A stretch of DNA of 46,860 nt from Prochlorococcus sp. AG-409-A22 (GTDB lineage Bacteria > Cyanobacteriota > Cyanobacteriia > PCC-6307 > Cyanobiaceae). Made by a program: the position numbers and the translations under genes. The stretch covers positions 1 to 46,860 of the forward strand of contig QCJI01000008.1 in assembly GCA_003216135.1 (NCBI GenBank), read 5' to 3'. This document shows positions 8,932-16,992 of this stretch, one piece after another; position 1 is the stretch's first letter, and each line of letters opens with the position of its first letter. Under the pieces are notes generated by a model, which was given only the letters and a program-made list of their open reading frames with translations, did not search any database and had not been told where the DNA came from.

Positions 8932-9678
8932 TCATTGCAAAAGCATTCGCTTTACAAATTTATTTGTGAACGTAGTAAATTTTGGTTCTCTTTTAAACTG
9001 TCGTTGATATAGGTTCTCACTTAAGTGCCATTTTCTTGAGGGGTTTAACTGTATCATTATTAAATTAGTTTTATTACCATGTTCAGGAATGCCTGCTTTA
9101 TGTGGACAAACGTTCAATTTGCATAAAAAAATATCCCCTAAATCTCCCACTAAATATTGTTTTCTTTGATTTATATCAATTAATTCTAAAGGTCCATCAT
9201 TAATACCAATCCCTGACATAGGAATAAAAACTTTTAACATATTTTTACTATTAGGCTTATCTAAATGATAGTGATTGGCATACCAAGGTTTGTCTCTATG
9301 TTCTTTAGGTATATTAAAATTCTGATAAGCACCAAAAAAATCAATACTATATTTGAATCCAGTTTGTGAAGTTAAGAAATTGCAAAATTGTCCATCAAAA
9401 ATCAACTTAATGATTGAGCTTAAATTATCTTGACTTAAAATAATTTTTTTTTGATATTTATTTGAGTAAAAACTCATCTCGTTATAAGTCAAAACAAAAT
9501 CAAACCTTTGTTTTGAAATATTTAGTTTACTTTTACTTGTTATTTTGAGAAATCCATCTTTCTCCAAAGTAGGATTAGATTTTAATTTTCTTCTTAAAAA
9601 AGAATTTTCGAAAACGGTCAATACTCTAGAGTATAAAAAACAAATAATCTCATAAATTAGTTTTAAAAAAAATTTCAT
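8932..9678 (-). CDS. PhyH-like Fe(II)/2-oxoglutarate dioxygenase
   Basis: The 248-residue protein has a hydrophobic N-terminal stretch (about residues 2-22) that may associate with the membrane, then a double-stranded beta-helix domain. Visible metal ligands are His138 and Asp140 in NHYHLDKP and a distal His, either His193 (CPHKAG) or His200. LKVFIPMSGIGINDGPLELI and GDLGDIFLCKLNVCPHKAG are typical of phytanoyl-CoA-hydroxylase-like proteins. The usual 2-oxoglutarate-binding Arg after the distal His is not obvious, since the region reads EHGNKTNLIMIQLNPSR. The substrate is unknown. It lies in the ispF-trmD accessory patch with an aldo/keto reductase, divergent from it across 437 bases. Confidence 0.72.
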   Translation of the reverse strand: MKFFLKLIYEIICFLYSRVLTVFENSFLRRKLKSNPTLEKDGFLKITSKSKLNISKQRFDFVLTYNEMSFYSNKYQKKIILSQDNLSSIIKLIFDGQFCNFLTSQTGFKYSIDFFGAYQNFNIPKEHRDKPWYANHYHLDKPNSKNMLKVFIPMSGIGINDGPLELIDINQRKQYLVGDLGDIFLCKLNVCPHKAGIPEHGNKTNLIMIQLNPSRKWHLSENLYQRQFKREPKFTTFTNKFVKRMLLQ

Positions 9679-10115
9679 GAAGATGTTAATAACCTAACAA
9701 CAGCATTTAAGATTACAGACTTTTCTGTAACTCATATGTGATTTATAATTTCTTTGTCGTTTGGTTGCACTTTGTCTTTAACATAAATTAACTAATCCCT
9801 GAACACAAAACCCTAGTTATAACTTTTAATTAGGGTGATTATCGTATTTTTTGCCAATATGAAAAAGTGATTAATATTCAATTAGGGCCGCATCTTTTGA
9901 TTTCTAAAAGCAATGCGTGATCATTTCTTTAAATCAGAATTCATTATACAAGTAGTTTGCTGTGGGTAATACATATCAATATTTTGAATATTTCTACAAA
10001 TCATTAAGTAATGAACTAAATTGATTTTTGATAATTAACTAAATATGATTTTAAAAATTTACTATGTATGTAATATAAATTTTCTATTTAATTGCTTAAT
10101 AGGTAAAATTATTTT
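9679..10115. other. 437-base divergent intergenic region with no gene found
   Basis: This gap separates the start of the minus-strand dioxygenase from the start of the plus-strand reductase, so it must contain or border both promoters. I find no ORF of credible composition and no tRNA-like fold. The only symmetry noted is ACCCTA (9810-9815) facing TAGGGT (9831-9836) across 15 bases, and a further ATTAGGG near 9883-9889. It is long for this genome. Confidence 0.6.
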
Positions 10116-11027
10116 ATGAGAATAGAATTCGGAACTGGCAGTTCATTCGCATATTTAGGTCATAAAAAAGCGTGTTCTTTAGTTGATTATGCTGTTGAAT
10201 TAGGAATCACAAGATTTGATACTGCTGCCAATTATGGGAACTGGAAAACACAACCTTTACTTGGACGTGCCTTAAGAAAACATGTTAAAAGCAATCGGGA
10301 GAAATTTGTAATTTCCTCTAAAGCAGGTACCTATTCTTCGGGATACTTTAGATACTATAAGAAATTTACACCTCAATTTATCGAAAATATGATAGAAAAA
10401 TCTATCTCTGAACTTAATTGTGATTACATAGATAAGTTTTATCTGCATGGACCGACTATCAAACAAATTGAAACTGATGGGTTATTAGATACATTGAACA
10501 ACTTAGTTTCTAAAGGGAGGATAAGAAAGTTTGGTGTTAATAGTCATAATTTAAAAATTTTAAAGAAAATTTCTCTTGGATATTATGAAGGTTTAGATTT
10601 ATTGCTTATAGACTTCAATCTTTTACAACAAAATAGATCATTAATTTTTCAAGATTGCAAGAAAAATAATATTGAAATAAGTGCAGGCAACTCTTTATGC
10701 CAAGGACTACTAATTCAGAGTCCACTAAGATCTTTTTTAAGAAGTAGAAACTTTTTTAATTTTTTTAGATTATATTTAAAAAAATCATCAAGAAAATATA
10801 TTTACCCTGCGAAAAAAACGAGAGAATATTTAAAGAGGCAATATCCAAATAATTATCAATCGATTCCTCTCTCTACACTTTTAAATAATGATTATATAAA
10901 AACAATTCCAATTGGAATGCATAGCAAATCTTCAATCGAAAGAAACATTAAAATCGCTAGAGAACCCTTAGCTAAGAAAGTAACTGAAGAAGCCGAAAAA
11001 TGGTGCCTAAAACATTGCCAGATTTGA
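10116..11027 (+). CDS. Aldo/keto reductase family protein
   Basis: The 303-residue TIM-barrel oxidoreductase has the complete catalytic tetrad in order: Asp35 (FDTAANYG), Tyr40, Lys69 (ISSKAG) and His111 (YLHGP). The C-terminal part around IPIGMHSKSSIERNI corresponds to the NADPH-binding segment. It reduces aldehydes or ketones with NADPH; the substrate cannot be read from sequence. It opens GTGSSFAYLGHKKACSLVDYAVELGITRFDTA, close to the sugar- or polyketide-acting branch, but this is not decisive. It is isolated between the 437-base gap and the convergent trmD. Confidence 0.85.
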   Translation: MRIEFGTGSSFAYLGHKKACSLVDYAVELGITRFDTAANYGNWKTQPLLGRALRKHVKSNREKFVISSKAGTYSSGYFRYYKKFTPQFIENMIEKSISELNCDYIDKFYLHGPTIKQIETDGLLDTLNNLVSKGRIRKFGVNSHNLKILKKISLGYYEGLDLLLIDFNLLQQNRSLIFQDCKKNNIEISAGNSLCQGLLIQSPLRSFLRSRNFFNFFRLYLKKSSRKYIYPAKKTREYLKRQYPNNYQSIPLSTLLNNDYIKTIPIGMHSKSSIERNIKIAREPLAKKVTEEAEKWCLKHCQI

Positions 11028-11076
11028 CATTGATATTAACTTTTTTAAAGAGATTTATTACTTTTCTTATTAATTT

Positions 11077-11772
11077 TTAAATTTTTTTATCCTTGTCATT
11101 GATTAAGTCTTTTCTTTTCTCTAATGTATTATCTCTCATTTTTTGATTTCGCCAAGCTTTTATTTCTTCATGATTACCACTTAAAAGAATATCAGGAACT
11201 TGCATATCTCTAAAAGTTTTAGGTCGGGTGTACTGAGGATATTCCAATAAAGAAGAATTATGACTCTCATCTTTTAAAGAATTAGGATCTCCAAGAACGC
11301 CTGGCAATAATCTAGTCAGGCCGTTAATTATTGTTATGGCAGGAATTTCCCCTCCAGAAAGTACATAATCCCCTATGGATATCTCCTCATCAGCTAAGGA
11401 TCTAACCCTTTCATCAAAACCTTCATATTGACCACAAATAATTATTATTTGATCCAAAGTTGACCATCTCAAAAGATCCTTTTGTTTTAAGACTTTACCC
11501 TGCGGAGTCATTAATAAAGTTTTACTTTTAGGAAATTTATTAATTGATTCATGTGCTTTAAAAATAGGACCAGGTTTTAAAACCATTCCTGCTCCTCCTC
11601 CATAGGGCTTATCGTCTACTTGTCTGTAAGAACCTTCTCCATATTTTCTTAAATCATGTAAATTCAAATCAATTAAATTCTTATCTAGAGCCCTTGTTAA
11701 AACACCTAAATTATTTATTAATTCAAAAGCTTTAGGGAACAATGTAATTACATCAAAATTAAAAATGCTCAT
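11077..11772 (-). CDS. trmD: tRNA (guanine-N1)-methyltransferase TrmD
   Basis: The 231-residue SPOUT-class enzyme has [12 protein letters not shown] from residue 53, [12 protein letters not shown] (112-123) and [10 protein letters not shown] (136-145), the trefoil-knot S-adenosylmethionine site. It methylates G37 of tRNAs reading CNN codons, preventing +1 frameshifts. Its ATG follows the era stop directly with no intergenic base, so era and trmD form one unit. Confidence 0.97.
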   Translation of the reverse strand: MSIFNFDVITLFPKAFELINNLGVLTRALDKNLIDLNLHDLRKYGEGSYRQVDDKPYGGGAGMVLKPGPIFKAHESINKFPKSKTLLMTPQGKVLKQKDLLRWSTLDQIIIICGQYEGFDERVRSLADEEISIGDYVLSGGEIPAITIINGLTRLLPGVLGDPNSLKDESHNSSLLEYPQYTRPKTFRDMQVPDILLSGNHEEIKAWRNQKMRDNTLEKRKDLINDKDKKI

Positions 11773-12684
11773 CTAGAAATCTTCCTCATAACCAAACTCA
11801 AGTAACCTTGATTCTTTTTTTCTCCAATTCGGAACAACTTTCACAAACAACTCCAAGTGAACTGGATCATCAATTAATTTTGACATATTTGATCTTGCTG
11901 ACTGACCAATAATTTTCAACATTGAACCTTTCTTACCAATAAGAATGCCTTTTTGCGTTGATCTTTCAACAATAATAGTGGCCAAAATAGCTGTAAAATT
12001 TTTTCCATTTTTTCTTTTAATTTCCTCTATCTTTTCTATCTTAACTGCAACACTATGAGGCACTTCTTCTCTTGTATTTATTAATACCTGCTCTCTTATT
12101 AAATCAGATAATAAATTATCTAATGGTTGGTCGCATATCGTATCTTCACAATAAAGTTTTGGTCCCTCTGGAAGAAAAGTAAATACTATGTCAAGCAATT
12201 GGGAACATCCTTCTCCTTCAAAAGCACTTACAATAAGAAAGTTTTTATTATTTCCAAAAAAACTTCTATATTGTTCTAAACGTAACTCCTTAAATTCCTT
12301 CTCTACCAGATCCCACTTATTTAGAGCCACAATAAATTCGGTTTGACTCGCTGCTAAAAAATCTTTTATATATTTATCGCCTCTACCAGGTTCTTTACTT
12401 GAATCAAGAACAAAAATAACTATGTCGACTCCATTTATTGCGGCTTTTGCATTTTTAACTAATATTTCTCCCAGGCGATGATGTGGTTTATGAACACCAG
12501 GGGTATCTACAAAAATTATTTGTCCATTTTTTGTAGTCAGTATTCCTTTTAAATTTTTTCTAGTAGTCTGAGCTATTGGAGAAGTAATTGTTATTTTTTC
12601 TCCAATCAACTTATTTATTAAAGTAGATTTACCTACATTTGGTCTTCCTAATAAAGTTACAAAACCAGATCTATAATTATTCAA
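11773..12684 (-). CDS. era: GTPase Era
   Basis: The 303-residue protein has G1 GRPNVGKST at 13-21, the G3 motif DTPG at 60-63 and the G4 motif NKWD at 122-125. A C-terminal KH domain with ILIGKKGSMLKIIG binds the 3' end of 16S rRNA. Era is needed for 30S maturation. It is transcribed with trmD downstream and is divergent from a conserved hypothetical gene with 38 bases between starts. Confidence 0.97.
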   Translation of the reverse strand: MNNYRSGFVTLLGRPNVGKSTLINKLIGEKITITSPIAQTTRKNLKGILTTKNGQIIFVDTPGVHKPHHRLGEILVKNAKAAINGVDIVIFVLDSSKEPGRGDKYIKDFLAASQTEFIVALNKWDLVEKEFKELRLEQYRSFFGNNKNFLIVSAFEGEGCSQLLDIVFTFLPEGPKLYCEDTICDQPLDNLLSDLIREQVLINTREEVPHSVAVKIEKIEEIKRKNGKNFTAILATIIVERSTQKGILIGKKGSMLKIIGQSARSNMSKLIDDPVHLELFVKVVPNWRKKESRLLEFGYEEDF

Positions 12685-12722
12685 AGAATTCTAATGTATC
12701 CATAATAAAATTCTGATCAAAA

Positions 12723-13250
12723 ATGAAAAAAAAAACCATAAACTTAAAAAAAGCTTCTTTTATTCAAGCAATAAATATTTCAGCCCTATGGTGTAAAGAA
12801 TGGAGCGAAGAGCTTCTTAGTGAGGAAGTTTTAGCAGATAGGATCGCAGAACTTATTACAACAAAAAATGGACTAAGGGGGTTTTTTGCATACGCTTTAT
12901 CTGATAAAGATTGTTATTTGTTAGATAACCTTCCTGCATCAATAGTGTTTATGCTCACTCAAGGAGGGGAAAAGGTAGTAGAAATTATAGTTAAAAATCT
13001 ATTAATGAGTTCTGCTCAAATCATTGTTCACCGAAGAGAAAAGAATCTTGAATACAAACTTTCATCAGAAAATATATCAGAGAGGTGTAAGGGGATTTTG
13101 CGCGTTTTAGATACAAAGTTAGTTACAAGAACTATTAATCAAATTATTAAAGACTTAGATGATATGGGAAATAGCTTTGACAATTCAACAAAATATGATG
13201 AAAAACAGAAGGAATTTATTAAGCAACAAATATTTGATATTTCACAATAA
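12723..13250 (+). CDS. Conserved hypothetical protein, 175 residues
   Basis: The protein starts with a lysine-rich MKKKTINLKKASF and shows WCKEWSEELLSEEVLADRIAEL, then GLRGFFAYALSDKDCYLLDNLP and VVEIIVKNLLMSSAQIIVHRR. I see no signal peptide, membrane helix or catalytic motif. It looks soluble and mostly helical with a charged C-terminal tail. Its position next to era and a strong convergent hairpin (13252-13275) argue for a genuine, independently transcribed gene. I believe it is conserved in marine picocyanobacteria but cannot name a family. Confidence 0.75.
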   Translation: MKKKTINLKKASFIQAINISALWCKEWSEELLSEEVLADRIAELITTKNGLRGFFAYALSDKDCYLLDNLPASIVFMLTQGGEKVVEIIVKNLLMSSAQIIVHRREKNLEYKLSSENISERCKGILRVLDTKLVTRTINQIIKDLDDMGNSFDNSTKYDEKQKEFIKQQIFDISQ

Positions 13251-13251
13251 A

Positions 13252-13275
13252 AAACGTAGAAATTAATCTACGTTT
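13252..13275. terminator. Bidirectional hairpin terminator
   Basis: AAACGTAGA (13252-13260) and TCTACGTTT (13267-13275) are exact reverse complements around a six-base loop (AATTAA). The stem lies between the stop of the plus-strand gene (13250) and the stop of the minus-strand Bax-inhibitor-like gene (13300), with A-rich sequence on the left and T/A-rich on the right. This is the clearest intrinsic terminator in the window. Confidence 0.72.
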
Positions 13276-13299
13276 CATAAAAAAAATAAACTAATAATT

Positions 13300-14037
13300 T
13301 TAATCTCTTCTTCCGCCTCCTTGAAGAGCAATCATAAGTCTTAAGATAAATACAAATAAGTTTATATAGGTAAGATACATACCCAAAGCACCAGCTAAAT
13401 ATTGCTCATCATTGTATCTTCTAGGCATTGTGTAAAAGTCAACAAAAGACATTGCCACAAATAGAACTGTTCCAAATCCAGCAATTATAAGTTCAAGGCC
13501 TGAGCCTCCAAATACTCCTGGAGCGAAGAATCCCCCAATTAATTGAACAAACATAGCTATTAGAAGTCCTATCAATCCAAGACCAACTACACCACTAAGA
13601 GCTTGTCCAACACTATCACTCATCCTTTGTCCTGTATAAGAAGCAATTACGAAAGTAATTCCAGTAGCTAATGCAGCTGTTCCAACAGAACCAATTCCAA
13701 TAGTTCCAATTGCCAATGCGACTATGCCGCTTAAGGTAAATCCAGTGAGTAAACTAAACCCTGTTAAAAGAGGAAGAGCTTTTGAGTTGTTTGCATTATT
13801 TGCAGCACTTGTAGCTACAAAAAATAAAACTAATTCAGCTATTAAAGCAACAATAGAAAGAGGCTGAAATAGTGAAGGATTTGTTGCGATTAAAGAGACA
13901 CCTGCCATTACTCCCAAAGAAGTTAAGACCATCCCTCCACCAACGTAGGGAAGAGCTTTTTGAACAACGTTAGGTCCAACGATTGCGCTAGATTGAGCTT
14001 CGCGAATAGCTTGATTAAAGTTACTACTTGCTGGCAT
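13300..14037 (-). CDS. Bax inhibitor-1 / YccA-YbhL family membrane protein
   Basis: The 245-residue protein has about seven hydrophobic segments after a polar N-terminus (NFNQAIREAQSSAIVGPNVVQKALPYVGGGMV). The later MSFVDFYTMPRRYNDEQYLAGALGMYLTYINLFVFILRLM is the conserved end of the family, with its Asp-containing helix. Bacterial members have been reported as pH-sensitive calcium-leak channels or FtsH-interacting proteins; the role here is unknown. It is the last gene of the minus-strand run that includes ffh, rpsP and phoH, 72 bases after phoH. Confidence 0.88.
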   Translation of the reverse strand: MPASSNFNQAIREAQSSAIVGPNVVQKALPYVGGGMVLTSLGVMAGVSLIATNPSLFQPLSIVALIAELVLFFVATSAANNANNSKALPLLTGFSLLTGFTLSGIVALAIGTIGIGSVGTAALATGITFVIASYTGQRMSDSVGQALSGVVGLGLIGLLIAMFVQLIGGFFAPGVFGGSGLELIIAGFGTVLFVAMSFVDFYTMPRRYNDEQYLAGALGMYLTYINLFVFILRLMIALQGGGRRD

Positions 14038-14109
14038 TTTTATTAATTAATTATGTTTACATTCTACCTGATTATTTTAATTTCAGTGTACGGATCACCC
14101 AAATTTAAT

Positions 14110-15066
14110 TTATTTATAAGCCTGAATAATTCTCTGAACTAAAGGATGACGCACTACGTCTTCAACATTTAAATAACAAAACTTGATGCCTTCAATTTTA
14201 GAGAAAATTTTTGATGCTTCAACTAGACCACTTTCCTGATCATTTTTTAAATCAATTTGCGTAATATCTCCATTCACAACCATTTTTGACCTATCACCTA
14301 ATCTAGTTAAAAACATTCTCATTTGAGAATTAGTAGTGTTTTGTGCCTCATCTAAAATAACCAAAGAATTTTCAAGTGTTCTTCCTCTCATAAAAGCCAA
14401 AGGGGCAACTTCAATAATTCCTTTATCAATTAATGAATTTGTTTTATCGAATCCAAAAATACTATGAAGAGAATCAAATAAAGGTCTCAAATATGGATCT
14501 ACTTTTTGCTGCAAATCTCCTGGTAAAAATCCCAAATTTTCGCCAGCTTCTACCGCTGGTCTGGTTAGAACAATTTTTTCTATTTTTTTCTCGTTTAATA
14601 ATCTTGCCGCACAAACAGTTGCCAAAAAGGTTTTACCTGTGCCAGCTGGGCCAATCGCAAAAGTTAAGTCAAAGTTCTCAATTGACTCAACATATTCTTT
14701 TTGCCTTATAGTTCTGGGTCGTAAAAATCTTCCTTCTTTGGAGCGAGCAAGAACCTTTTTACCGAGTTCAGCATGAGAAGATGATTCCCCCATATTTAAG
14801 GAACTAAAAGCTGCATTAAGATCTACTTCAGGGACTTCTAACCCTTGTTCCCATATAGGCCTTGTTAATTCTACCAATGCCGATGCTCTCTCAAGCTTAG
14901 GTATAACCCCATTCATTTCTAGCTGTAAACCTCTAATAGTCAAGGAAACACCTGTCAGAGATTCAAACTTTTTCAAGAAAGCATTGCCAGGACCAGATAG
15001 TGCAGTAGCAGCATCAGAGCTAGGTAAATCTATTATGAAGTGACCAGTTTTGGAAACTTCTTTCAT
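14110..15066 (-). CDS. phoH: PhoH-like ATPase
   Basis: The 318-residue protein carries Walker A GPAGTGKT at 139-146 and a Walker B LVILDEAQNTT, with RKRQKEY-like basic residues (RTIRQKEYVE) just before the ATPase domain. The N-terminal 100 residues resemble the KH-like part of PhoH/YbeZ proteins that work with YbeY in rRNA metabolism. Despite the name, phosphate regulation is not evident here. It is co-oriented with rpsP (36 bases) and ffh. Confidence 0.93.
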   Translation of the reverse strand: MKEVSKTGHFIIDLPSSDAATALSGPGNAFLKKFESLTGVSLTIRGLQLEMNGVIPKLERASALVELTRPIWEQGLEVPEVDLNAAFSSLNMGESSSHAELGKKVLARSKEGRFLRPRTIRQKEYVESIENFDLTFAIGPAGTGKTFLATVCAARLLNEKKIEKIVLTRPAVEAGENLGFLPGDLQQKVDPYLRPLFDSLHSIFGFDKTNSLIDKGIIEVAPLAFMRGRTLENSLVILDEAQNTTNSQMRMFLTRLGDRSKMVVNGDITQIDLKNDQESGLVEASKIFSKIEGIKFCYLNVEDVVRHPLVQRIIQAYK

Positions 15067-15102
15067 TTAATTTCTGGATATAAAAATAACTTTAACAAAC
15101 AA

Positions 15103-15465
15103 TTAGCTTTCCGCTTCATTACTATCAACGTCTTTATCTATAGCTTTATCTTTATCTTTATCTTTGGACTTTAAAACTTTTTCTTTTTCCAACTTAGCCT
15201 TACCTATAGCAATAGAAGGTCTCTCTTTCTTTTCTAATAATCCTCCCTTCTCCAATAAAGTTCTAACCACATCAGTTGGCTGAGCACCTTGAGATAGCCT
15301 GCTTCTTAATGCATCGGTATCAAGCCTAGTTTCTTTAGTTCTTGGATTGTAAAAACCTAATTCTTGAAGAGGCCTGCCATCTCTTCTGGAAGTACTATTG
15401 CATGCAACAATTCTGAAACTTGCTTCTTTTTTCTTTCCAAAGCGCTTAAGGCGCAATTTAATCAT
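15103..15465 (-). CDS. rpsP: 30S ribosomal protein S16, with charged C-terminal tail
   Basis: Residues 1-80 are a standard S16 ([55 protein letters not shown]). The total of 120 residues is longer than the usual 80-90, because of a lysine/aspartate tail with a run of KD dipeptides ending VDSNEAES. Those dipeptides come from short hexamer repeats in the DNA (around 15139-15170). S16 is an early-assembly 30S protein. It lies 54 bases downstream of ffh. Confidence 0.97.
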   Translation of the reverse strand: MIKLRLKRFGKKKEASFRIVACNSTSRRDGRPLQELGFYNPRTKETRLDTDALRSRLSQGAQPTDVVRTLLEKGGLLEKKERPSIAIGKAKLEKEKVLKSKDKDKDKAIDKDVDSNEAES

Positions 15466-15519
15466 TTTTAATTAATGCGTTTTTTTTAATAATATCATTT
15501 AAAGGTAAATATTTAGACA

Positions 15520-16944
15520 CTATAAATCTGCAAAACCTTTTTTCTTTTTATTAGATTTTTGTTTTTTAGAAGATCTATTAGTATTACCTCCTCCCATTCC
15601 TGGCATTCCTCCCATTCCTGGCATTCCTCCCATTCCTGGCATTCCTCCATTCGACATTTGTTTCATGAAACCCCTCATTCTTTGAAAATCAGCAAGGACT
15701 TTATCTACATCTTTTGCTTGATATCCACTACCTTTAGCGATTCTTTGTCTTCTTGATGGCTGAGCAGCAAGAAGTTCAGGCTTTTTTTTCTCTTCTGTTG
15801 TCATTGATGAGATCATAGATTCAATTTTTTTTAGTTGATCTTCACCACTTTTTATCATGCCATCATCAATCTTGTTCATACCAGGGATTAACTTTATTAA
15901 TCCTCCAAGCGATCCCATTCTTTTAATCAATCTCATTTGCTTAACAAAATCGTTAAAGTCAAAAGTTGCTTCTTGAAGTTTCTTTTGCATCACTTCTGCA
16001 TCAGCAAGTTCAACTTCTTTTTGAGCCTTTTCGACAAGTGTTAAAACATCACCCATTCCTAAAATTCTGCTTGCCATTCTCTCTGGATGAAATGGCTGTA
16101 ATGCCTCAATTTTTTCTCCGGTTCCTATAAATTTTATTGGTTTTCCACTTATCTTTCTTATAGAGAGTGCAGCCCCACCTCTTGAATCTCCATCCAACTT
16201 AGTTAAAATTGCACCTGTTATTCCAACTTTTTCATGAAATGATTTTGTCAAATCAGCTGCTTCCTGTCCAATCATTGAATCTACGACTAATAAGACTTCA
16301 TCTGGCTTAGTAATTTCTTTTATACGAACCATTTCACTCATCATTGATTCATCTATTTGTAATCTTCCGGCGGTATCAACAATTACTGTATCTACATTAT
16401 TTGAATTAGCATAATGCAAGGCATCCTTTGCTATTGACTCAGGCTTACTATTTTTTTCTTTGGCTGAGAAGACCTCAAGATCATGCTGATTTCCAAGTGT
16501 TTTAAGTTGTTCTACAGCTGCTGGCCTGTAAATATCAGCAGCTACTAATAAAACTTTTTGTTTTTTTTCCTTCAAATAAAGGCCTAATTTACCGGTTGCT
16601 GTTGTTTTCCCAGCCCCTTGCAAACCTGCCATCAAAATAACATTTGGAGATTCTTCGTTTTCGTTTAATGGGGAATTCTCATTTCCCATAATGTTTATTA
16701 GTTCTTTGTTAACTACCTCTATAAATTTTTGCCCAGGATTCACACCTCTTACAACTTCTTCTCCAATAGCTTTGTCTTTTACATCTGCAATAAAATCTTT
16801 TACTACAGATAAACTAACATCTGCATCTAATAATGCTTTTTTAACTTGCTTTAAAGCATCATTAATATTATTTTCACTAATTTTAGCTTCACCTCTTAAA
16901 CCCTTTACTGCGTCTTCAAAGCGGGAAGAGAGTTCATCAAACAT
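15520..16944 (-). CDS. ffh: Signal recognition particle protein Ffh
   Basis: The 474-residue protein has the N and G domains with GLQGAGKTT at 107-115, DTAGR and TKLDGDSRGGAAL. A methionine-rich M domain binds SRP RNA and signal sequences, with the Arg/Gly-rich SRRQRIAKGSG helix. The C-terminus carries three near-identical GMGGMP units and then a lysine-rich tail. Ffh directs membrane and exported proteins, including photosynthetic membrane proteins, to the translocon. Its RNA partner is also in this window (43519-43614, minus strand). Confidence 0.97.
   Translation of the reverse strand: MFDELSSRFEDAVKGLRGEAKISENNINDALKQVKKALLDADVSLSVVKDFIADVKDKAIGEEVVRGVNPGQKFIEVVNKELINIMGNENSPLNENEESPNVILMAGLQGAGKTTATGKLGLYLKEKKQKVLLVAADIYRPAAVEQLKTLGNQHDLEVFSAKEKNSKPESIAKDALHYANSNNVDTVIVDTAGRLQIDESMMSEMVRIKEITKPDEVLLVVDSMIGQEAADLTKSFHEKVGITGAILTKLDGDSRGGAALSIRKISGKPIKFIGTGEKIEALQPFHPERMASRILGMGDVLTLVEKAQKEVELADAEVMQKKLQEATFDFNDFVKQMRLIKRMGSLGGLIKLIPGMNKIDDGMIKSGEDQLKKIESMISSMTTEEKKKPELLAAQPSRRQRIAKGSGYQAKDVDKVLADFQRMRGFMKQMSNGGMPGMGGMPGMGGMPGMGGGNTNRSSKKQKSNKKKKGFADL
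15591..15644 (-). repeat. Three perfect 18-base tandem repeats inside ffh
   Basis: The unit CTCCCATTCCTGGCATTC occurs three times without a mismatch, with partial copies at both ends. On the coding strand it encodes repeats of Gly-Met-Gly-Gly-Met-Pro at the C-terminus of Ffh. Because the unit is a multiple of three, copy-number change by slippage would keep the frame. Confidence 0.9.
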
Positions 16945-16992
16945 TATTTATATAATTTCTTTATTTATTATAGATGATACTTAAATTGAATA

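Noticed and set aside
9810-9836. ACCCTA/TAGGGT inverted repeat as a terminator
   Set aside because: It lies between divergent gene starts, so a terminator is not expected; six-base arms 15 bases apart are weak.
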